From positions 1 to 20,350 of IMG/VR virus record IMGVR_UViG_3300046757_000164: a stretch of 20,350 nucleotides of DNA; one strand, written 5' to 3'. Each line of letters opens with the position of its first letter. Positions within the stretch are counted from its first letter, which is position 1. Both the position numbers and the translations under genes were made by a program. Positions 15,142 through 20,350 of the stretch are shown here, in pieces. Under the pieces are notes generated by a model. The model was given only the letters and a program-made list of their open reading frames with translations. It was not told the DNA's origin and did no database searches. Origin of the DNA: a virus.

Positions 15142-15606
15142 TTACTCCTTAGCGAGGTAGTCTACGCTATTTTGCCATCTATAACCAATGCCTTGTACAA
15201 AAGGTACAAAGCCCCATTCTTTTGCTTTTTTGCCCATATAGAATAAACTCCAACATGGTATTTCATTACCGTCTTTGTCTTTTTCTAAAGTCAAAAAATG
15301 TAAGTCATTTGACTTACGAAATCTAAAGTGTCCTGGCCCACGCCAGATACCACGTGATCCTACTATGTTACCTTCTTTACTAACAATAGGAACATTCTCC
15401 CAATAACCACCTTTAAGTATAAGTGTTGCGTAACTCCAAGGATGGTCATGTAATGTTGCTTCGTCACTTTTTAAAACTTTGTGCAAAGTGACATTGAACG
15501 GAAAGTTCTTTCTGTCCTTTAGGAACAAGTACCAACGAACCAAGTAAGGCTCGTTACTATCTCTATCTTTAATTACACGTTTACGACCTTTTAAAAAACC
15601 AAACAT
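15142..15606 (-). CDS. Cupin-fold protein
   Basis: This 154-aa protein has the HDH cupin-type motif in ATLHDHPWSYATLILKGGYW (50-69) with H53, H55 and E70 as likely metal ligands, and a later H103 in DLHFLTLE as the second-motif ligand. This suggests a single cupin domain that binds a metal, as in small dioxygenases, isomerases or binding proteins. H42 is a further candidate. The substrate is not known. Its ATG overlaps the previous stop by 1 nt, with AAGGA as RBS. It sits between a structural-looking unknown and the phosphoribosyltransferase in the QueD-like operon. Confidence 0.75.
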   Translation of the reverse strand: MFGFLKGRKRVIKDRDSNEPYLVRWYLFLKDRKNFPFNVTLHKVLKSDEATLHDHPWSYATLILKGGYWENVPIVSKEGNIVGSRGIWRGPGHFRFRKSNDLHFLTLEKDKDGNEIPCWSLFYMGKKAKEWGFVPFVQGIGYRWQNSVDYLAKE

Positions 15607-15956
15607 TATGCTGAGTCCTTTAGAGTTTCGAACGTTTCGATCTTTGCTAGTTCACGTTCATATGCTTCTGCGGCACGTTTTAAGCCTTTGTACTTTTCTT
15701 CTTTTTCAAGATCTCTACTAACTACACCTAGTACAAGTTGCAAATCTTTAATAGATTGCATAACGTCTACGCCATCTACTTCTAGTTTACCTTCAACAGA
15801 AAGACCGTATTTTCCGTCCAAAGCATCTGTAAATGTAAAAGTATCATTAGTATATATAGATGAAGGACTAGTAGTAAAACTATCGTCCCAATTACTAGTA
15901 TCTATTGTAATAGTATCATCACTACTGTAATTATACGTATAAGTATTATCGCTCAT
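15606..15956 (-). CDS. Hypothetical phage protein, 116 aa
   Basis: The start is placed at 15956, where the ATG (MSDNTYTYNYSSDDTIT) has a GAAAGG RBS and overlaps the glycosyltransferase end by 11 nt; the longer frame upstream is a shadow of that gene. The N-terminal 45 residues are Thr, Ser, Asp and Tyr rich, low in charge and likely beta or disordered. A conserved-looking KYGLSVEGKLEVDGVDVMQS follows, then a helical, charged C-terminus (DLEKEEKYKGLKRAAEAYER) that may be coiled coil. The layout suggests a virion-associated protein. No family is known. Confidence 0.75.
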   Translation of the reverse strand: MSDNTYTYNYSSDDTITIDTSNWDDSFTTSPSSIYTNDTFTFTDALDGKYGLSVEGKLEVDGVDVMQSIKDLQLVLGVVSRDLEKEEKYKGLKRAAEAYERELAKIETFETLKDSA

Positions 15957-17007
15957 CTTTAAGCCTTTCATATAATGCACTACCACTAAAAAAGTCTTTG
16001 TTAAGTATCTTACGTTGTTTTTCCAAACTAACCAAATAGTCGGAATAATTTTCCATGTAGTCGCGTATCTTTGTAACAACTTCGCCTCTATGCTTTCTAT
16101 ATGCTGTATAGTCTTCAGTCCATTTGCTAGGATATAAAAACTCTTGCACGGACATTTCACTATAGCTCAGTCTATCTGGTACCATAGGAATAGCATCAAC
16201 TAATGCACCTTCGTACCAACTAATACCTAGTGTTTCTTGTAGGTTAGCACTAAACACAAGTTTAGCTTCGCCTAACAAGTTATGATATTCATTCTTTGTA
16301 AGATCACGTTCTTGACATACAACAAACTCGTATTCGGGTAGTTGTTGTGCTAAGTCGTGAAATATATCAACTTGTTTTTCAGGAGCAACTCTGTGTGGGA
16401 AAAGTATAAGGTTACGTTTTTCCATACCTTTATAACTATCCAAACTATTCTTTAGATACTCCATAGGCCAGCCTACTCGATGTATTTTATCATTGTCAAT
16501 TTGATAATCTTCACCTAGTGTATCTGTAAACATATCAATATGAAAGTCAGTTGCAAAGAAGTTATCATCATAACATTCAAACATTGACATTTCAGCATGT
16601 CTTACCCAAGGCTTATCTCCTATAAGTCTACCTAGGAAATCTTGAGGATCATAAGACCCTGCATGCCACAAACCGCCAATACAAACATCAACGCCTAGTA
16701 GTTCTGCCATGTAACGAAGTTGTATAACAGTAGGGTTCCAAGCGTCAGTGTATAAGAAGTAATCACCATCTTTAACAGCACCATTACAAAACATTTCTCC
16801 TATTTGCTCGAGCTGTTTTGACTTGTATACATTAGTACCGCCGAAGTTGAGGAACGCCCCAGGCGTAGTTGCCTGAGGTGTATCCCCGCCACTAATAACA
16901 TTTATCTTTTCATTTGTAGACTTCAACAGTTGACGTGGAAGATAATCTTTCCACTGCTTAGTATAGCGTGTGTCTACGGCTTCAATATCTACAATATGAA
17001 TAGTCAT
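15946..17007 (-). CDS. GT-B (GT4-like) glycosyltransferase
   Basis: This 353-aa protein looks like a GT-B fold glycosyltransferase related to family 4. The donor-binding C-terminal half has NLILFPHRVAPEKQVDIF (199-216), where R206 and K211 are typical donor-phosphate contacts, then the EX7E motif with E258 and E266 in LQETLGISWYEGAL, followed by DAIPMVPDRLSYSEM. The N-terminal half holds HAGSYDPQDF near 115. Such enzymes transfer sugars from nucleotide donors. The gene lies in the operon led by the QueD-like gene, so glycosylation of modified phage DNA is possible, though a glycan or tail protein acceptor is equally open. It overlaps both neighbours (TAATG and the 11-nt overlap). Confidence 0.8.
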   Translation of the reverse strand: MTIHIVDIEAVDTRYTKQWKDYLPRQLLKSTNEKINVISGGDTPQATTPGAFLNFGGTNVYKSKQLEQIGEMFCNGAVKDGDYFLYTDAWNPTVIQLRYMAELLGVDVCIGGLWHAGSYDPQDFLGRLIGDKPWVRHAEMSMFECYDDNFFATDFHIDMFTDTLGEDYQIDNDKIHRVGWPMEYLKNSLDSYKGMEKRNLILFPHRVAPEKQVDIFHDLAQQLPEYEFVVCQERDLTKNEYHNLLGEAKLVFSANLQETLGISWYEGALVDAIPMVPDRLSYSEMSVQEFLYPSKWTEDYTAYRKHRGEVVTKIRDYMENYSDYLVSLEKQRKILNKDFFSGSALYERLKDER

Positions 17008-17240
17008 TAGTTTCTCCGTTTGTGATTAAAGTTCTTACCTGAAGAGCGGTTCTTTGCCTTAAGGTGGTTAACATGACGCTGATATGAGCGCCACACATAA
17101 GATCGTTCGTTATACAAATCTTTCTCATTGTATACGAACGCCACGTTTTTAGCATCGCCAACGTAGCGACAGAAGTCTTTAAAATTTTCCAAGTCTCGGA
17201 AAATTTTGTCGTAAGCGGGCTTATTAAACTTGATTGCCAT
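17007..17240 (-). CDS. Small basic phage protein, 77 aa
   Basis: This 77-aa product is basic, with helices KPAYDKIFRDLENFKDFCRY and ERSYVWRSYQRHVNHLKAKN and a C-terminal SSGKNFNHKRRN tail. The charge suggests nucleic acid binding. No family is recognised. Its RBS is AGAGGA. It is the second gene of the QueD-like operon and its stop overlaps the glycosyltransferase ATG by 1 nt. A longer competing frame (16982-17266) is a shadow. Confidence 0.75.
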   Translation of the reverse strand: MAIKFNKPAYDKIFRDLENFKDFCRYVGDAKNVAFVYNEKDLYNERSYVWRSYQRHVNHLKAKNRSSGKNFNHKRRN

Positions 17241-17267
17241 TTTTTAATATCCTCTATTAATAGCACT

Positions 17268-17681
17268 TTAATTTTTAGGGTTTGGGTAATAAATTACACA
17301 GCCGTTTTCGTTGTCTTCAGCGACACTAATCTCTACAAATCGGCCGGGGAACTTTGTAGAAATTTCTTTATATAAATCATCTGCGATCATCTCACAAGAC
17401 TTATAATCTAGAACGAGCACTTCACCGTCGGAAGAAGCACTATAGAGTCTTTCCATCCATCTTTTGAATTGGATGAACTCGATGTCTCTATCGTTGTGGA
17501 ACACTTCGATACGCACCCTGAAGTGGAAAATATGACGATGAGGCACAGCAAGAAACGACACATCGTCCCAATCGCCTGTTGCAAGTTTTGGATCACTATC
17601 TGCTCCTGGATACTTATGGATGCCTTCTTTAGTAAAAGTTACCCATATACTTCTAGTAGCATTATTTATTGGATCATTCAT
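17268..17681 (-). CDS. queD: QueD/PTPS-like T-fold protein
   Basis: I place the start at ATG 17681, giving 137 aa, because AGAGAGGA lies just before it; the upstream ATG 17738 coincides with the expected transcription start. The protein resembles QueD, which converts dihydroneopterin triphosphate to carboxytetrahydropterin. A likely zinc triad is H22 (GIHKYP), H48 and H50 (PHRHIFHF). The IEFIQFKRWM stretch matches the family's MVxDFxxLK helix region and AEDNENG the late Glu (E122) segment. The canonical Cys and Asp-His catalytic pair are not visible, so this is a diverged member. FolE and QueE nearby support the pathway assignment. It starts a nine-gene operon behind a strong promoter. Confidence 0.6.
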   Translation of the reverse strand: MNDPINNATRSIWVTFTKEGIHKYPGADSDPKLATGDWDDVSFLAVPHRHIFHFRVRIEVFHNDRDIEFIQFKRWMERLYSASSDGEVLVLDYKSCEMIADDLYKEISTKFPGRFVEISVAEDNENGCVIYYPNPKN

Positions 17682-17744
17682 CTTTTTATTTTCCTCTCTT
17701 GTTCTGCGTAGCATGTAATCGTAATAACGTTCTTGCATTGTTAT

Positions 17745-17773
17745 AGTATACTTTCATTACAATGGTTTGTCAA
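17745..17773 (-). promoter_or_regulatory. Sigma70-type promoter of the QueD-like operon
   Basis: The minus strand has TTGACA (17768-17773), a 17-nt spacer and TATACT (17745-17750). The -35 lies inside the last codons of the 172-aa gene. The expected transcript start near 17738 leaves a leader of about 57 nt before the ATG at 17681. Confidence 0.8.
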
Positions 17774-18275
17774 GCGAATATTTTGTCCAATCCGTAAACT
17801 TTTCGCTATCCATTAAATCGTGGAGTCTATGACACCACACACCTGGATTGGTTGCTTTAAAATCTTTGTCATCGATTTTAATCATTGTATTGTAATTCCA
17901 CTGTTTAACATAAGGAACTACTACACGTATTTGTGGAATAAAGTAATCTGTTTCAACAAGGCCGCCATCTAAGAACCATTCCATATTAATTGTACTTGGT
18001 ATGTCCAAACTACATAATATTTCCTGATCAGTAAATGCACGTATCATTAGATCCCAGTCTTCAAAGTCATCTGAAGTTACAGGATTATAACTATGATTAG
18101 CACCAAAGAAGATATGTTCACACTGTTCATCTGTATAGTGTTTCATTATTGTATTATAGTCTTGTTTGCCTGTAACAAACAATGTTTTCATTCCTAATGC
18201 AGGAGTCTTTTCAACTTCTACACCTGTAAAGAATGTAATACTATCTGCTATGCCTGTATCATAATCTCTTTTCAT
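17757..18275 (-). CDS. Hypothetical protein linked to the DpdA-like gene, 172 aa
   Basis: The family is not recognised. The 172-aa product reads as an alpha/beta protein: ITFFTGVEVEKTPALGMKTL near 14-33, EHIFFGANHSYNP near 53-65, and a Cys/His-containing NPGVWCHRLHDLMDSEKFTDW in the C-terminal part. The FFTGVEVEKTPALG and FFGANHSYNP segments look like active-site or ligand loops. It starts with an ATGA overlap on the DUF465-like gene, downstream of the DpdA-like gene, and carries the next promoter's -35 in its 3' end. Its location makes it a candidate base-modification or accessory protein, by context only. Confidence 0.75.
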   Translation of the reverse strand: MKRDYDTGIADSITFFTGVEVEKTPALGMKTLFVTGKQDYNTIMKHYTDEQCEHIFFGANHSYNPVTSDDFEDWDLMIRAFTDQEILCSLDIPSTINMEWFLDGGLVETDYFIPQIRVVVPYVKQWNYNTMIKIDDKDFKATNPGVWCHRLHDLMDSEKFTDWTKYSLDKPL

Positions 18276-18472
18276 ATTGTTTTTAACCTTGTTTCTAATC
18301 TGTGGATTTCGTCTTTATACCAAAGTTTTTTTGTTTTAAGCCTGTTAATAGAACTATCACTTGCAAAAGTATTATACATTAATTTTATTTCTTCGTCAAG
18401 TTTTCTATGCTTCTTATATAGCTCTTGTAAATAGCCTGCAATTTTATTGTGTTCATCTGTGAAGTTGCTCAT
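18272..18472 (-). CDS. DUF465/YdcH-like coiled-coil protein
   Basis: The ATG at 18472 gives 66 aa and has AGAGGA about 8 nt before it; a TTG at 18478 is the alternative. The pattern KKHRKLDEEIKLMYNTF, then INRLKTKKLWYKDEIHRLE, matches the YdcH/DUF465 layout of a short helical hairpin with a conserved HRxLDxEI and LKKxKLxLKDEI pair. Cellular members are about 70 aa and of unknown role. It overlaps the DpdA-like gene by 20 nt, so expression is coupled. Confidence 0.75.
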   Translation of the reverse strand: MSNFTDEHNKIAGYLQELYKKHRKLDEEIKLMYNTFASDSSINRLKTKKLWYKDEIHRLETRLKTI

Positions 18473-19991
18473 CCTCAAGATCCTCTAATTTCGTTTCATC
18501 TAGATCTTCTTCGTCTGTAATTACAGGTTCACCTACTTCTTCAAATAAGTTTCCAAAGTATGTACTACTGTTTACAGTCTTTTTACCAATCGCTCCTCTT
18601 GTACCAGGTATGGTCATCCAAAAGCGACTATAGTGTTCAATTATTGCGTTGGCTTCTTCTCTGCCGTTAGCCGCAAATATTGCTTCCACAACGTCTCTAA
18701 ATAAAATCCTGTCAAATTGTTCTTGTACAAGCATCTTAGGAAGTATGCCTGCATCGTATTGTCTGTTTGCTTCTTGTACAGCATTAATATGACTCCATAC
18801 ATTATGACCCATTTGGATAGCATATGAAAAACTATCCCATGACGTCTTTCCTTCTTTACCAATCTTGTTTAACATTCCTGGTGCATAATGACATACATCA
18901 TTTACTTTAAGGTCTTTTGTAATTGGACTATTAGTAAAGTTTTTAAATATGTTATCTTGTAGTACAGCGTCTTTAAACAGTCTAGTATCTGCAGCATACT
19001 TTTTATCATCAATACTAGGAACCATTCTATAGACCCATTTAGTTCTATCTTCAGTTTCAGTTTGAATATAAATTTGTCCGTTTGCTGTTGCTAAGAAAGG
19101 TGAAGCACAATCAAATGTAATCATAAAGTTTGGGTTATGATACTTACGAACAGCTCTTTGTATGTCTGTTAGTAACGTAGCCCATTCTAGTTTAGATGTG
19201 CCTAAGAAGTGCATTACATCGTGTACACCTGTTTGTAGTAGGTCATCATATATCAATGCAACTATACGTTTAAGAACCAAATGCACATCGCACATGTTCT
19301 GTCCACCCATTGACCAACCATTAAAATGATTGTCTGGATACACTTTAGGATCACAGTAATCTTTCATTTGCTCGTACCAGTCATCTGCGTCTGCATGATT
19401 CTCACCCTGCAAAACGTTTAAGAACTTACAAGCACCTGTTCTGTGTTTCATCCAATAGTCATTGTTAATGCGTGTTGCTTTGACTGCTTCATCATATGTG
19501 CTAATGCCAGTTGCTTTAGCACCTGCTTCTGAACGTGCTACCCAGGCTGGAATATCAAGTACCATGCCATAGTCCATATAAGCGTCCATCCAACGAAGAA
19601 CTCCGTCACGTTTCTTTTGTGCTTTAGGACAATTAGGATCTTTCCAATCACCTTCCCAAACACCTTTACCAATTTGGAAACCACCTGAGTCGCCTAGTAG
19701 CCAAGTGTTTTCTCTATCTCTGTTTCGAACCATGTCTTCTTTAGGTACTTCTTTAGTAGTATCTAAGTCCGCATGTCCTGCTGAATACAGTGTCCATTTA
19801 TATGTAAACGCACCTTCGTTTTTATTTAGATAGTTTAAACTCTCAACACCATTTGCAAAGTTGCTTGGAATACGTGCTTTGTCTACGTATTCATCAAAAC
19901 GTTGTTTACCTACATATGTAGCATAAAAGCCACTAAGTGCAGGTAAAAATGTTGCATAATCATTTTGTGTTGCGGTTAAATCTTTGTTCAT
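18453..19991 (-). CDS. dpdA: TGT-paralogue transglycosylase (DpdA type)
   Basis: This 512-aa protein matches tRNA-guanine transglycosylase motifs in order. DSGGFQ (101-106) is the base-binding loop, LDIPAW with D146 fits the second guanine-binding Asp, LQGENH has Q195-G196, FNGWSMGG (223-230) is the GG loop, and TFDCASPF has D294 at the nucleophile position. The tRNA-TGT zinc site is not seen: only C367 is near the expected region, with H396 and H401. Length exceeds the bacterial TGT 370-380 aa, and the extra 100 C-terminal residues end acidic. Such zinc-poor TGT paralogues in phages with FolE/QueD/QueE genes are DpdA, which insert 7-deazaguanine bases into DNA. A tRNA role is the alternative. 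It follows two membrane-protein genes in the same operon. Confidence 0.8.
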   Translation of the reverse strand: MNKDLTATQNDYATFLPALSGFYATYVGKQRFDEYVDKARIPSNFANGVESLNYLNKNEGAFTYKWTLYSAGHADLDTTKEVPKEDMVRNRDRENTWLLGDSGGFQIGKGVWEGDWKDPNCPKAQKKRDGVLRWMDAYMDYGMVLDIPAWVARSEAGAKATGISTYDEAVKATRINNDYWMKHRTGACKFLNVLQGENHADADDWYEQMKDYCDPKVYPDNHFNGWSMGGQNMCDVHLVLKRIVALIYDDLLQTGVHDVMHFLGTSKLEWATLLTDIQRAVRKYHNPNFMITFDCASPFLATANGQIYIQTETEDRTKWVYRMVPSIDDKKYAADTRLFKDAVLQDNIFKNFTNSPITKDLKVNDVCHYAPGMLNKIGKEGKTSWDSFSYAIQMGHNVWSHINAVQEANRQYDAGILPKMLVQEQFDRILFRDVVEAIFAANGREEANAIIEHYSRFWMTIPGTRGAIGKKTVNSSTYFGNLFEEVGEPVITDEEDLDETKLEDLEDEQLHR

Positions 19992-19992
19992 A

Positions 19993-20133
19993 TTATAGTC
20001 CTAGGATGCCAAATAAGTTAAACCATCCCATTGCTGTTCCAATAATGATTGGCAGTCCTACCATTGTAAAAGCAATAATTAAAAATGCTAAACCTGCGCC
20101 TTTATTGTGATACGGTTCGTTTGGGTTACTCAT
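19993..20133 (-). CDS. Small membrane protein, 46 aa
   Basis: The real start is the ATG at 20133, with GGAGG 5 nt before it. A longer frame from 20208 is a shadow of the overlapping gene. The 46-aa product has a short polar N-terminus (MSNPNEPYHNKGAG) and one long or two short hydrophobic spans (LAFLIIAFTMVGLPIIIGTA, then WFNLFGILGL). No family is recognised; it is not a high-light-inducible or photosystem protein. It overlaps the preceding gene by 8 nt and ends 1 nt before the DpdA-like ATG. Confidence 0.7.
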   Translation of the reverse strand: MSNPNEPYHNKGAGLAFLIIAFTMVGLPIIIGTAMGWFNLFGILGL

Positions 20134-20341
20134 GTTCGCCTCCATAACCACGTGAATTAATTCCGTTATCTTTACGGAATGAACTGGGTCTACGTTTTGC
20201 TGTTTCAAATGTTGCTACTGTTACTGCAATAGCACCGAGCAATAGTGTGTGTAATATCATACTAAACACTCCTGCCCACATGCTACCTACAATAATAGCA
20301 AACACAATACACCACATCCAGGCAAGCACTTGCATCACCAT
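20126..20341 (-). CDS. Small membrane protein, 71 aa or longer
   Basis: The product has two hydrophobic spans (VLAWMWCIVFAIIVGSMWAG and MILHTLLLGAIAVTVATF) followed by a basic soluble tail with AKRRPSSFRKDNG, which suggests the tail lies inside the cell. The ATG at 20341 and another at 20335 are both possible. The frame is also open to the window edge, so the N-terminus may extend beyond it. No family is recognised. It overlaps the 46-aa gene by 8 nt. Confidence 0.6.
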   Translation of the reverse strand: MVMQVLAWMWCIVFAIIVGSMWAGVFSMILHTLLLGAIAVTVATFETAKRRPSSFRKDNGINSRGYGGEHE

Positions 20342-20350
20342 ATGACGTGT

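Noticed and set aside
15957-16160. An extra 68-residue N-terminal part on the 116-aa gene.
   Set aside because: It lies wholly inside the glycosyltransferase gene and the internal ATG at 15956 has a good RBS.
16982-17266. A 94-aa frame over the 77-aa gene.
   Set aside because: The 77-aa frame has the AGAGGA RBS and overlaps its neighbour as TAATG; the longer one is a shadow.
17682-17738. An upstream ATG at 17738 that would add 19 residues to the QueD-like protein and make a leaderless message.
   Set aside because: The -10 box at 17745-17750 places transcription start at about this ATG with no room for an RBS, while ATG 17681 has AGAGAGGA before it and gives a protein of typical family length.
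1-20350. CRISPR arrays, tRNA genes, insertion sequences or attachment sites.
   Set aside because: No direct repeat array, cloverleaf, transposase or terminal inverted repeats could be seen; the gaps are too short.

Overview
The window looks like a piece of a tailed marine bacteriophage genome, most probably a T4-like myovirus of the cyanophage/pelagiphage type. The reasons are tight packing of mostly small genes on one strand, with 1-20 nt overlaps and almost no intergenic space. The DNA is AT-rich, there is a tail-fibre-like gene with the N-terminal motif common in marine phages, and there is a phage 5'-3' exonuclease. ATAAATA motifs like T4/cyanophage late promoters sit in the gaps. The exact host cannot be read from the sequence.

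Layout, left to right. (1) 1-3904 is an accessory enzyme block: a radical SAM gene cut by the window edge (minus strand), then a plus-strand operon of a TauD-like dioxygenase homologue, a B12-binding-type radical SAM protein and a small 2OG-Fe(II)-type oxygenase. It converges on the tail-fibre-like gene at 3901. (2) 3901-6204 holds the tail-fibre-like gene and three small conserved-type proteins, with late-type promoters at 5034 and 6242. (3) 6245-8988 holds a zincin/von Willebrand A protein and a MoxR-type AAA+ ATPase, each behind its own sigma70-type promoter and separated by a terminator. (4) 9087-11514 holds the exonuclease and four small proteins of unknown function. (5) 11576-13633 is the folE-queE operon. 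(6) 13733-17681 is a nine-gene operon: QueD/PTPS-like T-fold protein, small basic protein, GT4-like glycosyltransferase, cupin, phosphoribosyltransferase, HIT protein and three unknowns. (7) 17757-20341 holds two small membrane proteins, a TGT/DpdA-like transglycosylase, a DUF465-like coiled-coil protein and a 172-aa unknown.

The main biological signal is a probable 7-deazaguanine pathway. FolE makes dihydroneopterin triphosphate, a QueD-like enzyme would make carboxytetrahydropterin, QueE would make 7-carboxy-7-deazaguanine, and a TGT paralogue (DpdA type) would swap guanine for the modified base in phage DNA. No QueC is visible here, so the final base is open. The glycosyltransferase and phosphoribosyltransferase in the QueD-like operon are candidates for further decoration or precursor supply, but this is inference.

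Five promoters on the minus strand share TTGACA, a spacer of exactly 17 nt and a TATAAT-like -10. Each lies at or just past the 3' end of the preceding operon. They point to transcription by a host sigma70-type polymerase of the modification, nuclease and MoxR/VWA genes, while ATAAATA motifs serve the structural or unknown genes.
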